From Macrostomum hystrix (Eukaryota; Platyhelminthes; Macrostomidae), in assembly GCA_950097015.1 (NCBI GenBank), contig CATNEN010000002.1:5907501-5971500 (forward strand): a DNA stretch of 64,000 nucleotides. Reading direction: 5' to 3'. Position 1 is the first letter of the stretch; each line of letters opens with the position of its first letter. Position numbers and translations under genes: made by a program. The notes beneath the pieces were generated by a model that searched no databases, had not been told where the DNA came from, and was given only the letters and a program-made list of their open reading frames with translations. Below are positions 38,101-47,104 of the stretch, one piece after another.

Positions 38101-38550
38101 ATTCAGGGGATATTGCTTTGAACATTTTCAAAGCAATCAAGCGAATAGAACAATTATCATATGAATTGGAAAATACGGAACGAACGAAATAATATATCTA
38201 ATAGAAATTATTAAATAGAAGACATGCTACACAAGGGATGGAATATATAATATATAAAATAGAATAGACAAACTAAATAATAGGGAATTAAATATAAGAA
38301 AATTTATGGAATAGGATATAGACGGATTGGAAAATTATTAAAATAGTTTAATTTAAACCCGAGACCCCAATTGTGGCGGGAGTAAACCGAATTGAGTAGA
38401 AATCAAAGTTAAAGGTTCTGGGACTTCGAAACAAAGCAACCGAGACAATTCACCTCCTCCGGTCAGATCAACGAATCGATAGGCTTTGAAGGCCTTGTTG
38501 TCCGTCTGTTCCTTCACCGAGGACTGGATGTTCGGCTGGTTGTTGCCCAT
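23199..38550 (-). CDS. TRPV cation channel (OSM-9/Inactive type), 12 exons
   Basis: Exons, minus strand: 38550-38454, 34522-33856, 33353-33077, 32394-32245, 31544-31462, 29718-29523, 28839-28732, 28610-28349, 27971-27826, 27743-27627, 25272-25147, 23375-23199. Total 2406 nt, 801 residues, every phase matching. Known family role: subunit of a cation channel in ciliated sensory neurons. In order: MGN start (possible N-myristoylation), DLTGGGEL motif, ankyrin repeats at about 120-360 ([31 protein letters not shown]), S1 near 425-450, S2-S5 in exons 7-8 ([14 protein letters not shown]), pore with filter MSLGEF (640-645), S6 with NMLIAMMG in exon 10, TRP-box-like WARILLVVE from 702, polar tail. 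Donors are mostly GTGAG; exon 3's GTTCGA is weak and least certain. The start could lie further upstream through another exon. All expanded introns carry arrays, and intron 10 holds DHCR24. Confidence 0.93.
23398..23618. repeat. 10-12 bp minisatellite in TRPV intron 11
   Basis: About 20 short units of GAGATACACCTG and ATATACACCTG/GATGCACCT variants in irregular order. It starts about 25 bp from the last-exon acceptor. Confidence 0.92.
23622..23915. repeat. 20-bp minisatellite in TRPV intron 11
   Basis: About 14 copies of ACAGAACCATCCTGACAGAC, abutting the preceding array without a unique spacer; CAAAGAACC and CATAAACC are minor variants. Confidence 0.94.
23920..24880. other. Unique DNA in TRPV intron 11
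   Basis: No coding exon recognised; flanking exon phases join directly without one. Confidence 0.4.
24882..25095. repeat. 14-bp minisatellite in TRPV intron 11
   Basis: About 15 copies of GAGACAGAACAGCT with a GAGACACAATGCCAT variant. It ends about 50 bp before the exon 11 donor. Confidence 0.93.
25446..25451 (-). terminator. Candidate poly(A) signal of DHCR24
   Basis: AATAAA on the minus strand in a T-rich plus-strand run, about 265 nt after the DHCR24 stop and still inside the TRPV intron, about 175 bp before the next TRPV exon. Confidence 0.4.
25715..27250 (-). CDS. DHCR24: Delta24-sterol reductase (DHCR24/Diminuto), intronless and nested
   Basis: One uninterrupted ORF of 511 residues, against 516 in the human enzyme. 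Family role: FAD- and NADPH-dependent reduction of the sterol side-chain delta24 bond, at the ER membrane. Visible: an N-terminal hydrophobic anchor ([17 protein letters not shown], about 26-42), then the PCMH-type FAD domain with [39 protein letters not shown] and [18 protein letters not shown], and the C-terminal half with YKPWFF-like [50 protein letters not shown] and GFQMLYAD. No disruption is seen. ATGs at codons 1, 4 and 12 are all possible starts. It sits wholly inside TRPV intron 10, same strand, with a TATA box upstream and an AATAAA downstream. Vertebrate DHCR24 is multi-exonic, so an old functional retrocopy is a natural inference; intron loss in place is the alternative. Confidence 0.97.
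   Translation of the reverse strand: MDPMAGLENAPMSEKLFAYILVNYRWVFVLLFLLPLSLLYDAFFYVRNKIVFRLRSAPRQHDARVKDVQRQIAAWAKSGSQQKLCTARPGWQNMSFRRGKYKKTHYNVNVNLIDILEVNPNSRTVRCEPMVSMGQLTATLLPLGWTIPIVPELDDLTVGGLVMGTGVETSSHVHGLFQHICESYELVLADGSLVTCSAKENSDLFYAVPWSYGTLGFLVSATIRLIPAHSFVRLTYIPCHSLDELSKTFAVESAKREENDFVEGLVYSAETGVVMVGKSTNQADPDKINRIGDYWKPWFFKHVEKFLKTGGGVEFIPTRHYYHRHSRSIFWQMQDIVPFGNHPIFRYLLGWAVPPKVSLMKLTQGETVKKMYETHQIIQDMLVPMTELAEAVRVFHREINMYPLWLCPFYLPDNPGMLRPRDDQAQMYVDIGAYGAPKNAQYKAEATTRRLEAYVRQVRGFQMLYADTFMTTDEFEAMFDHRLYNKLRENLTRTNDAFPRVYDKINRSVRD
27337..27342 (-). promoter_or_regulatory. TATA box of nested DHCR24
   Basis: TATAAA on the minus strand (context CTTATAAAGCG), 87 bp upstream of the DHCR24 ATG and 285 bp downstream of the TRPV exon 10 donor. 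A start about 30 bp downstream gives a 5' UTR near 60 nt. It suggests transcription independent of TRPV. Confidence 0.5.
28025..28312. repeat. Degenerate ~58-bp repeat in TRPV intron 8
   Basis: About five diverged copies of a unit beginning TCTGATTGGCTGGAGGAATA and containing a TGTACACTCTG-like segment. It is older-looking than the other arrays. It brings several ATTGG (inverted CCAAT) words. Confidence 0.75.
28895..29512. repeat. 15-bp minisatellite in TRPV intron 6
   Basis: About 38 units of GGATCTAATCCCTCA, mixed with a short GATCCCTCA form. A block of about 143 bp marked by CCCTAAGATC (29211 and 29354) is duplicated in tandem. The array ends within 12 bp of the exon 6 donor. Confidence 0.94.
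29755..31435. repeat. 20-bp minisatellite in TRPV intron 5
   Basis: About 84 copies of GGGAGCGGATTTCTGGTACT with GTTCT, GTCTT, GTCCG and TTTTTG variants. A multi-unit block marked by a GCGAATTTC unit recurs at 29942, 30900 and 31179. The right end decays to GATCAGG-type units about 30 bp before exon 5. Confidence 0.96.
31630..31935. repeat. 21-bp minisatellite in TRPV intron 4
   Basis: About 14 variable copies of GGGATCTAAGGGATTTCCATT, beginning about 85 bp from the exon 5 acceptor. Confidence 0.9.
32482..33035. repeat. 21-bp minisatellite in TRPV intron 3
   Basis: About 20 near-identical copies of ACAATCTCACCCATTCCTATA (to about 32895), followed by six diverged 21-bp units of CATCATCTCACCCTATTGTCT type. 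The two parts share ATCTCACCC, so one probably derives from the other. Confidence 0.94.
33535..33830. repeat. 15-bp minisatellite in TRPV intron 2
   Basis: About 20 copies of CCTCAGAATCTATCC. It ends about 25 bp from the exon 2 donor. Confidence 0.93.
34880..35860. repeat. 18-21 bp minisatellite in TRPV intron 1
   Basis: About 50 copies of GATTTTCTTAGAAGGGCG with length variation. A block of about 219 bp, marked by GAAGTAAGG at 35332 and 35551, is duplicated. More diverged units reach back to about 34690. Confidence 0.93.
35865..36515. other. Unique DNA in TRPV intron 1
   Basis: AT-rich, then a segment near 36400-36500 with AGCTGAGC and CACCTG words. No exon recognised. Confidence 0.35.
36518..37200. 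repeat. 35-bp minisatellite in TRPV intron 1
   Basis: About 19 copies of a unit containing CTACCTGAGGGATCAGGGGA then ATGGGATTAGCTTAG, with CTCA, TTGG and AAGG variants. Confidence 0.95.
37594..37608. promoter_or_regulatory. X-box (RFX site) in TRPV intron 1
   Basis: GTTGCC TAT GGCAAC, a perfect 6-bp inverted repeat around three bases, fits the RFX consensus GTNRCC(0-3N)RGYAAC. It lies about 850 bp inside intron 1 from exon 1. Confidence 0.6.
37640..37978. repeat. TAGAA pentamer array in TRPV intron 1
   Basis: About 65 units of AATAGA/TAGAA with AAGAG and TATAA variants. Confidence 0.95.
37980..38453. other. Unique AT-rich DNA, TRPV intron 1 next to exon 1
   Basis: AT-rich with loose AATAGA words near 38180-38300 that look like outlying decay of the pentamer array. 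No further exon recognised. Confidence 0.35.
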
Positions 38551-38710
38551 CCTGCTGGCTGGTCTGCTCAAAAATCTCCACCCAGATTCCTGTCGAGTGA
38601 TGAAGGGAAGTTACTAGATTCCCTAGACTGTTTTCTAATTTATCTAGGGAAAATGAGAGAAGGAAGGAGACTGAAGGAAGAGCTTGCGAGAACCTATGGG
38701 CGGTCACCTG

Positions 38711-38724
38711 GTTGCCATAGCAAC
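38711..38724. promoter_or_regulatory. X-box (RFX site) upstream of TRPV start
   Basis: GTTGCCATAGCAAC is a perfect match to the 14-bp X-box consensus bound by RFX factors (DAF-19 in C. elegans). It lies 161 bp upstream of the predicted TRPV ATG, the usual window for ciliary genes, and a GGGCGGTCACC segment sits beside it. RFX control of ciliary genes is established; its action here is inference. Confidence 0.75.
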
Positions 38725-38729
38725 AGCTT

Positions 38730-39150
38730 TGTGTTTTACGCGCGCGAGAAAGAAAGACAAGGGAGAGGAGAGAGAAAAAAACTGCAACTGGCTTGCATTG
38801 GGGAGTTTTGGGAAGAATCCCAAACTCAAACTCAAACTGCGTGAGGGAGCCTTAAAAGGTAAAAAAAATGCTTTACCGCTGCCCACTGCTGCTGCTGCTA
38901 CTGATGCAGGTCCACTTTTCATTTTTCAGAAATCGATCAACTTCCCTTATGCAACTCATTCAAGAAGTGGGCGATAAATTATTGATGAATAAAAATTGCC
39001 TTCCACAGAAGTGACGCTGTGTATTTTGGGGAAGTGTACGCTTGTATGAGAGGGAACATTTTCTCAACATTCTTTTCTAAATGTTTGATTGCTCATTGGA
39101 GTGGTATTTATTGTTAGACTTCACTAGTCATCTCCATAATTAGCCTTCCC
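38730..39150. other. Upstream flank of TRPV gene
   Basis: No gene recognised. A short GCTGCTGCTGCTA run lies near 38890. Confidence 0.35.
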
Positions 39151-39154
39151 ATTA

Positions 39155-39635
39155 TCCCCCCAGTCCATCATTAGCCTTCCTATTCTCCCCCCACTCCATC
39201 ATTAGCCTTCCCATTCTCCCCCACTCCATCATTAGCTTTCCCATTCTCCCCCAGTCCATCATTAGCTTTCCCATTCTCCCCCAGTCCATCATTAGCCTTC
39301 CCATTCTCCCCCCACTCCATCATTAGCCTTCCCATTCTCCACCAGTCCATCATTAGCCTTCCCATTCTCCCCCACTCCATCATTAGCTTTCCCATTCTCC
39401 CCCAGTCCATCATTAGCCTTCCCATTCTCCCCCAGTCGATCATTAGCCTTCCCATTCTCCCCCCACTCCATCATTAGCTTTCCCATTCTCCCCCAGTCCA
39501 TCATTAGCCTTCCCATTCTCCCCCAGTCGATCATTAGCCTTCCTATTCTCCCCCCACTCCATCATTAGCTTACCCATTCTCCCCCAGTCCATCATTAGCT
39601 TTCCCATTCTCCCCCAGTCCATCATTAGCCTTTAT
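39155..39635. repeat. 29/30-bp minisatellite
   Basis: About 16 copies of a unit containing CCCATTCTCCCCCAGTCCAT then CATTAGCTTT; CACTCC/CAGTCC and GCCTTC/GCTTTC variants are mixed. Confidence 0.95.
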
Positions 39636-39954
39636 TCTCACTTCAAAAAAAGTTAATGGTTTATAAAAGCTATAGAAAAGCTTGTCGCATTTATAGAACT
39701 AAATAAGTACTCTCACCTGACTACTCTCAATATACAAGTTTTATGAGTAGAAAAGTTTGGACCATTGCAAAAAGCTTTAAAGAACACGAAGTACGAGCCG
39801 TATTTTCTAGCATACACTAAACTATCAGAGTTGAGCCAACTATCATAAATCGATGTCTGAAAAAAACTGATGTGTCCACAAAAAGTTTCCGTTAGGGATT
39901 TTATTTTTTATTACAGATATCAGCAGCTACCAGTCCGTGTCTCATCTGTGCTGT

Positions 39955-41395
39955 ATCTCATTTCTGTATTGTCTAATCTCTCCCGTGTCTCATCTCTGTA
40001 TTGTCTAATCTCTCCCGTGTCTCATCTCTCCCGTGTCTCATCTCTCCCGTGTCTCATCTCTCCCGTGTCTCATCTCTCCGGTGTCTAATCTCTCCCGTGT
40101 CCCATCTCTCCCGTGTCTCATCTCTCCCGTGTCTCATCTCTCCCGTGTCTCATCTCTCCCGTGTCTCATCTCTCCCGTGTCTCATCTCTCCGGTGTCTAA
40201 TCTCTCCCGTGTCCCATCTCTCCCGTGTCTCATCTCTCCCGTGTCTCATCTCTCCCGTGTTTCATCTCTCCTGTGTCTCATCTCTCCCGTGTCTCATCTC
40301 TCCCGTGTCCCATCTCTCGCGTGTCTCATCTCTCCCGTGTCTCATCTCTCCCGTGTCTCATCTCTCCGGTGTCTAATCTCTCCCGTGTCCCATCTCTCCC
40401 GTGTCTCATCTCTCCCGTGTCTCATCTCTCCCGTGTTTCATCTCTCCTGTGTCTCATCTCTCCCGTGTCCCATCTCTCCCGTGTCCCATCTCTCCCGTGT
40501 CTCATCTCTCCCGTGTCTCATCTCTCCCGTGTTTCATCTCTCCCGTGTCTCATCTCTTCCGTGTCTAATCTCTAACGTGTCTCATCTCTCCCGTGTCTCA
40601 TATCTACCGTGTCTCATCTCTCCCCTGTCTCGTCTCTCCCGTGTCCCATCTCTCCCGTGTCTCATCTCACCCGTGTCTCATCTCTCCCGTGCCACATCTC
40701 TCCCGTGTCTCATCTCTCCCGTGTCTCATCTCTCCCGTGTCTCATCTCTCCCGTGTCTCATCTCTCCCGTGTCTTATCTCTCCCATGTCTCATCTCTCTC
40801 GTGTCTGATCTCTCTCGTGTCTCATCTCTCCCGTGTCTCATCTCTCTCGTGTCCAATCTCTGACGTGTCTCATCTCTCCCATGTCTCATCTCTCCCGTGT
40901 CTCATCTCTCCCGTGTCTAATCTCTCCCGTGTCTCATCTCTCCCGTGTTTCATCTCTGCCGTGTCTCATCTCTCCCGTGTCTCATCTCACCCGTGTCTCA
41001 TCTCTCCCCTGTCTCATCTCTCCCGTGTCTCATCCCTCCCATATCTCATCTCTCCAGTGTCTCATCTCTCCAGTGTCTCATCTCACCCGTGTCTCATCTC
41101 TCCCCTGTCTCATCTCTCCCGTGTCTCATCCCTCCCATATCTCATCTCTCCCGTGTCTCATCTCTCCCGTGTCTCATCTCTCCCGTGTCTCATCTCTCCC
41201 GTGTCTCATCTCTCCCGTGTTTCATCTCTCCCGTGTCTCATCTCTCCCGTGTCTCATCTCTCCCGTGTTTCATCTCTCCCGTGTCTCATCTCTCCCGTGT
41301 CTCATCTCTCCCGTGTCTCATCTCTCCCGTGTTTCATCTCTCCCGTGTCTCATCTCTCTTGTGTCATCTCTCCCGTGTCTCATCTCTCCCGTGGA
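39955..41395. repeat. 16-bp minisatellite, ~90 copies
   Basis: About 90 copies of TCTCATCTCTCCCGTG. Variant units (CCGGTGTCTAA, GTTTCATC, TCACCCG) recur in the same order in several places, showing multi-unit duplication. The plus strand is stop-poor, giving a 483-codon shadow ORF. Confidence 0.97.
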
Positions 41396-42435
41396 GAAAT
41401 CTCTATATCAATTCTCTACAATGAAAGCCTTTGTCATTGTCATGGCCCATAAGGTATGGAAGATTGCCGACCCCTGTTGCAAAAGGTTAAGTGAATTTTT
41501 AGTCTCAAAATTTCGCTAAAAATCAGTTTCATAGCCTCGGGGCATGTGTGTGTGCGAGCTTTAACTGGGATCTTTTATCCATAATAAAAAAGGGATGCTA
41601 CACCAAAATGTGCCAACGAACAGCTGGTCGATCATGTCTCATTGTGCGATGGGTGACATTGCGCAACACCCTGTTATCTGTCTGAATAGCCGGTATTTTG
41701 TACACTTTCATTTTCGCACCTTGCACACAAAGCATTCGATAAAAGGCAGCAGAGAATCGAATCACTCTGGATGACCTCAGCAACTAAATGCGGCTGCTCA
41801 CTTCAGATTTGACTTGAAATTGACTCAAAAACCACTGGTTGCGCAACTGGGGAAAATTTAGTCTGAAATCCCTACCCGCTGTTCGGACAATAATTTGGCA
41901 TTTTGAGACGACTTATTGCAAAATGCGAGAAAAATCCATTGCTCAGGATGAGCAGCCTCTCAGTGGGCGGTCGGTGTTTGGTACCGAACGGATCCAGCTG
42001 GGCTACTGCGGCCAGTCAGAGGTGCGAAAGCTAGGAATAAGTTAGGTGAGCTGTTCATAACAGACTTGCTCTCAGTTCTCATATTATACTTGCATTCTAT
42101 TGCTACAAAATCTATTTACACCCTGGCGTTCTTTATCTTTAACTATTCGCTACTTTTGCTATATGGAACTGTGTTTTACTTGGTTAAATCTGATGCAAGA
42201 ACACATAAGCATGCCATTCATTAGCAGCCTACAGTTAAATTGTGTACCGTCAACTGTTAAACTATTATATTAAAATATTTGGCTGCCAAAACGATAACTT
42301 TCTATCGTTAAGTCTATGATGCTAACAGTCAATGATTAACTGCCTATCAAAGGGTGTCTACCCTTAATACTACCTCGTTATCTCTACATCATTAACACTA
42401 CATCGTTAATTGGTACATCGCTAACTCTAAATTGT
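41396..42435. other. Unique intergenic DNA
   Basis: No supported gene. The right end grades into GTTAAC-type words of the next array. Confidence 0.35.
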
Positions 42436-43690
42436 TAAATGAATATGGTTTACTTTAAATCGTCAACTATATATCGTTAAATTAATATAGTTAACTCTAC
42501 ATCGTTAACTCTACATCGTTATCTCTACATCGTTAACTCTACATCGTTAACTCTACATCGTTATCTCTACATCGATATCTCTACATCGATATCTCTACAT
42601 CGTTAACTCTACATCGTTAACTCTACATCGTTAACTCTACATCGATATCTCTGCACCGTTAACTCTACATCGTTAACTCTACATCGATATCTCTGCACCG
42701 TTAACTCTACATCGTTAACTCTACATCGTTATCTCTACATCATTAACTCTACATCGTTAACTCTACATCGTTAACTCTACATCGATATCTCTGCACCGTT
42801 AACTCTACATCGTTAACTCTACATCGTTAACTCTACATCGTTATCTCTACATCGTTAACTCTACATCGTTAACTCTACATCGTTAACTCTACATCGTTAT
42901 CTCTACATCGTTAACTCTACATCGTTATCTCTACATCAATATCTCTACATCAATATCTCTACATCGATAACTCTACATCGTTAACTCTACGTCGTTAACT
43001 CTACATCGTTATCTCTACATCAATATCTCTACATCGTTAACTCTACATCGTTAACACTACACCGTTAACTCTACGTCGATATCTCTACATCAATATCTCT
43101 ACATCGATAACTCTACATCGTTAACTCTACGTCGTTAACTCTACATCGTTATCTCTACATCAATATCTTCACATCGTTAACTCTACACCGTTAACTCTAC
43201 ATCGTTAACTCTACATCGTTAACTCTACATCGATATCTCTACATCGATATCTCTACATCGTTAACTTTACACCGTTAAATCTACATCGATATCTCTACAT
43301 CGATATCTCTACATCGTTAACTTTACACCGTTAACTCTACATCGATATCTCTACATCGATATCTCTACATCGTTAACTTTACACCGTTAACTCTTCATCG
43401 TTATCTCTACATCGATATCTCTACATTGATATCTCTACATCGTTAACTCTACATCGTTAACTCTACATCGTTATCTCTACATCGTTAACTCTACACCGTT
43501 AACTCTACATCGTTATCTCTACATCGCTATCTCTACATCGATATCTCTACATCGTTAACTTTACACCGTTAACTCAAAGTCTACATCGTTAACTCTTTAT
43601 CATTAAATATATATCGTTAACTTTACACCGTTAACTCTACATTGTAAACTCAACATCGTTAACTCTATCTCGTTAACTGTCTATTCGTTA
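42436..43690. repeat. 14-bp CTCTACATCGTTAA minisatellite
   Basis: About 85-90 copies in two main forms, CTCTACATCGTTAA and CTCTACATCGATAT, with CACCG and CATCA variants. Diverged units extend from about 42240 to 43830. An inverted pair GTCTATC/GATAGAC (43812-43818, 43837-43843) lies in the decayed right flank. Confidence 0.95.
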
Positions 43691-44033
43691 ACCTCAGTAG
43701 TTAACTTTACGTCGTTAAACGACTATAATTAACTTTCTTATCTTTATCGTTATCTATTACTCTTTTTCGTTAATTGTTAACCGTCTTATATTTTACTTTT
43801 CATAACTGACTGTCTATCGTTAACTGATCGTTAACTGATAGACTAATTTTCAATATTCGAATTCGGTCAATCAGACAAGAAGCACAGTGGGTCCATAAAA
43901 ACGTGGGCACAGCGGGCCTGGTGGGTCCATGAAAACGATTCGTCACATCCCAAACCCGAGCCCACTCACGCAGCCAATGAGAGAGCGCGTAGCGGGCTTC
44001 CGGTCGCAGCCTCCCCATCGGACACTCCCCCCA

Positions 44034-44050
44034 ATTAATGAGGATAAATA
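44034..44050 (+). promoter_or_regulatory. Core promoter candidate of bHLH gene 1
   Basis: ATTAATGAGGA followed directly by a TATA-like GATAAATA, about 110 bp upstream of the ATG. A CCAAT word (AGCCAATGAG) is about 65 bp further upstream, near 43973. Confidence 0.45.
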
Positions 44051-44158
44051 CAGCGGATAGTTTTTGAGTCCGAATTAACGATATCGAATCCCACGCACTA
44101 AAGGTGTCAGACCGTCTCACAAGAGGATTAGAGACAGACTCAATCGACTCTCGCAACA

Positions 44159-44319
44159 ATGAGCTGCCAAAAGCTGACAAGCCACTTCGCACCGGCCTGG
44201 GACTTTGCTCCCGCAATGTCGTCTCCCTACTGGAGATACAGGAGCACCTGCCACCAGCTGCCATTGCTGCAGCCGCTGCCGCCACCGACTCCGCTGAGAT
44301 GGAACAGTTGCACATTGGC

Positions 44320-44352
<33 letters not shown>

Positions 44353-44746
44353 GATGGTTTTGACCCGGGCTGCAGCCGCCTCCATGCGGCCACCTCAGCG
44401 GCAGCCGCGGCGGCAGCGTCGTCAGCAGCCGAGGCGCAGCAGGAACAGCGCCAGGACGGCGCAGTCAGCCGAGGAGCGACTCTTGGCCAATGAGCGGGAG
44501 CGAGAGCGGATGGGTCAGCTGGCTGACGGCTTCCGCCAGTTGAAGCTGCACCTGCCGAACATTCCACCGGACATGAAGCTGTCCAAGCTGAACACCCTGC
44601 GCCTGGCAACCAGGTACATCCAGGAGCTGACGGAACTGCTCCATCCCGATTCGACAACGACGAAGCCGGTCGATCGGCGAAGCGACGGAAGTTCAAGCAG
44701 CGCTGCCGATGCATCCGCACTGGGAGCTGACACATCTGGCTGGTGA
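44159..44746 (+). CDS. bHLH transcription factor 1, Tcf21/musculin-like
   Basis: Single-exon ORF of 195 residues. The bHLH domain is at about 108-162: basic part ANERERERM, helix 1 through LKLHLP, loop NIPPDMKLSKL, helix 2 NTLRLATRYIQELTELL. The PPD-KLSKL-TLRLA-YI pattern is that of class A bHLH factors near Tcf21, musculin and HAND; these bind E-boxes as dimers with E proteins and act in tissue specification. The N-terminal half is low complexity, with ten consecutive CAG-coded glutamines and an arginine-rich stretch (QPRRQRRQQPRRSR) before the basic region that could serve as a nuclear signal. The tail RRSDGSSSSAADAS is shared with the second bHLH gene at 55481-56305. The ATG is the first in frame after the TATA-like element. 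Arrays flank both sides. Exact orthology is not resolved. Confidence 0.88.
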
Positions 44747-44869
44747 CGCTGTTTCCTTCGATCATTGTTCACGGAGCTCTTTTAATTTCGATGTGACTCA
44801 AATCGGTTCTCACTCTTACTGAGCACTTCTCAGCGGTCGCTACATCTGCTCTTTTCACCTGTCCACTTC

Positions 44870-45320
44870 CAATTCTATTTATCTACTTCTTAGCCTAATC
44901 TGTCTACTTCTCATCCCTAACCTGTCTACTTCTCATCTCTAACCTGTCTACTTCTCATCTCTAGCCTGTCTACTTCTCATCTCTAACCTGTCTGCTTCTC
45001 ATGCCTAACCTGTCTACTTCTCATCCCTAAGCTGTCTACTTCTCATCTCTAACCTGTCTACTTCTCATGCCTAACCTGTCTACTTCTCATCCCTAACCTG
45101 TCTACTTCTCATGCCTAACCTGTCTACTTCTCATGCCTAACCTGTCTCCTTTTTATACCTCCAACTCCAATTCCGATCTCCAACTCAACTAACTACTTTC
45201 TAACTCACCAGTCTACCAATCAACTCACCAGTCTACCAATCAACTCACCTGTCTACCAATCAACTCACCTGTCTACCAATCAACTCACCAGTCTACCTAT
45301 CAACTCACCTGTCTACTTGA
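44870..45320. repeat. 22-bp then 20-bp arrays downstream of bHLH gene 1
   Basis: 44870-45150: about 12 copies of CCTGTCTACTTCTCATCTCT plus AA. 45180-45320: about seven copies of CAACTCACCTGTCTACCAAT. Both monomers contain CCTGTCTAC, so the second may be a rearranged derivative of the first. Confidence 0.92.
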
Positions 45321-45850
45321 AAAGAGAAGTGAGAAGCGACCGTGAGAAGCATGCTATATTTGCTAACTGTTTGCTAACCAAAGATTTTAATTATTATTGC
45401 GCAGGAAATTCTTATAAAATGCTTTTTATATTGCTACTGATAGTAGTATGTAATGCAATTCGGAGTTCATCTTAGCCTTGCTTAATATACAAGACTTAGA
45501 TTTTTTGTTTCGACCATATTTTTCACTCTGCCAGGTGCCACAAAGCAATGAGAATGTTTCTTGTTAGGCTATTTTATTATCTTTTAGAGCACAAATTTGT
45601 ATCTTTATTTAATTTTTTTCCAATTCTAGAATTCCAACAAACTATTTTTTCGCTCCAGCCCTGCCTTTCACTTTGTCTCTTAACTCGAAAATTTTGCTCA
45701 TTCTACACTCGAATTTTTTTAACTGCGTCGTTTAAATTCTCGAAATTTGCTTGCAGGTTCTCTAGCATTGCGTCATTGCCTAATAGATGTTTCTAAACAG
45801 TGCCATGTACAGTTAAACAAAATTATTCATTTTTCTTAGTCTTCTTGCAT
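45321..45850. other. Unique intergenic DNA
   Basis: AT-rich; no supported gene. Confidence 0.35.
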
Positions 45851-45854
45851 CTAA

Positions 45855-46400
45855 AGTGGTTTCAGTCAAGTAGTTAAACTGGCGTCGAACTGGCAACGTG
45901 AAGGTCGGGGGTTCGATTCCTACTCAAGAACTAAACTCGACTTATATTCACCCAGCTGTTAAGCAGACACCTTGTGGCGCATCCCAGTCCATGGACTGAG
46001 CAGCTGTACTCAGACTTACTATTAATATAAGGCTTGAATATAATATTGGGGGTGAGTCGAAGAGCAGTTAACTCTTTGCCTCTCGCACCAAGGTCCCTGA
46101 GCTCGAGGCCACATTCATTTGGGGCGCAGCCGTGCAGAGAAGGCTTGGGGGCTTGTCGTGCAATTGACGCCCTTGAGGGCCAACCTCCAAGGCACAGTGA
46201 GAGTGTACACTGCATGACGATGAGAATGGCAGGGCAGGTGTACACACCTGTGTCAGTGTGTGCTCAGGAGCCATCGAAATGGGCAGAATTGCCTCCTCGC
46301 TGGCTGCAGGTCCATTGCCACCAATTGATGTGCTATTGCCTGTAGCTCTCCTGCAATTGTTATTATCATTATCATCATTATTACTATTAATATGAGGCTT
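45855..46400 (+). mobile_element. Nested tRNA-derived SINEs
   Basis: Outer element: a tRNA-like head at about 45858-45925 with A-box-like AGTCAAGTAGTTAAACTGG and a perfect B box GGTTCGATTCC. Inner element: 46036-46380, flanked by 20-bp direct repeats (46016-46035 and 46381-46400) that differ at one base, which is a target-site duplication. The inner copy has its own tRNA-like start (AGAGCAGTTAACTC, later GAGCTCGAGGCC), a conserved body and an ATT/ATC-rich tail. A related minus-strand copy lies at 60105-60360. No coding capacity; it would be mobilised by a LINE in trans. Confidence 0.75.
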
Positions 46401-47104
46401 AAAAAACAAAGATTGTAAGTAATTTAAAGAAAAATATCGATTGAAGGACTTCTAGATAAAGCACAGAAAAAGCTTCACTGAAGACTAAAAAAATGAGAGC
46501 AGAAAATAGACAATAATCAGGTCTACCCCAGTCCAGAGTTCGCGAGACTGGAAGCAGAACATTTTCGCATTGCATGCAGCACCCCCCTGCTGGCTCTGCT
46601 TTGCCTACGGACTCGGCGGGAGGTTTCGGGACCCACCGCGCTAGTTAACGCTGCATAATTGAAGGTGTCAAAGGATGGGGACCGGCTTGGCGTGGAGTTT
46701 GAGAGAGAAGCTGAAGCAGTGCTGCTGTTTTATCCCCCAGAAAAAATGTGTCCATCATCTTGTTTAATTATTGAATGGGCCAACAAAGTTTTTTCTTTGG
46801 CTCCGAGTCTGCCAGTCTGATGTCTGACTTGCCTTAATTAGGAAATTTGTTGAAATATTCCTAATTGGAATAATATACTCTTCGAAAAGCACGAGAGTGG
46901 AAGTTTGGAAGTCAACTGCTTGAAATTCCAAATTGCAATTTCTAAACTGAGAATTTCCTTAGTCCAATTGGATAATCAGACCCTTGAATGATCGTGAAAT
47001 CCCATCCCTAATCCCATCCTCAATCCCATCCCAATCCCATCCTAATTCTATCCCAAATCTCATCCTTGAAATATTAGTTATAAGATACTCTTAGAGTAAG
47101 TAAT
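46401..47104. other. Unique intergenic DNA
   Basis: No supported gene. A short ATCCCATCC decay zone near 46995-47060 anticipates the next array. Confidence 0.35.

Noticed and set aside
40001-41519. 483-codon ORF in the 16-bp array
   Set aside because: 16-bp units cycle all frames and stop-poor composition keeps them open; no non-repeat coding part.
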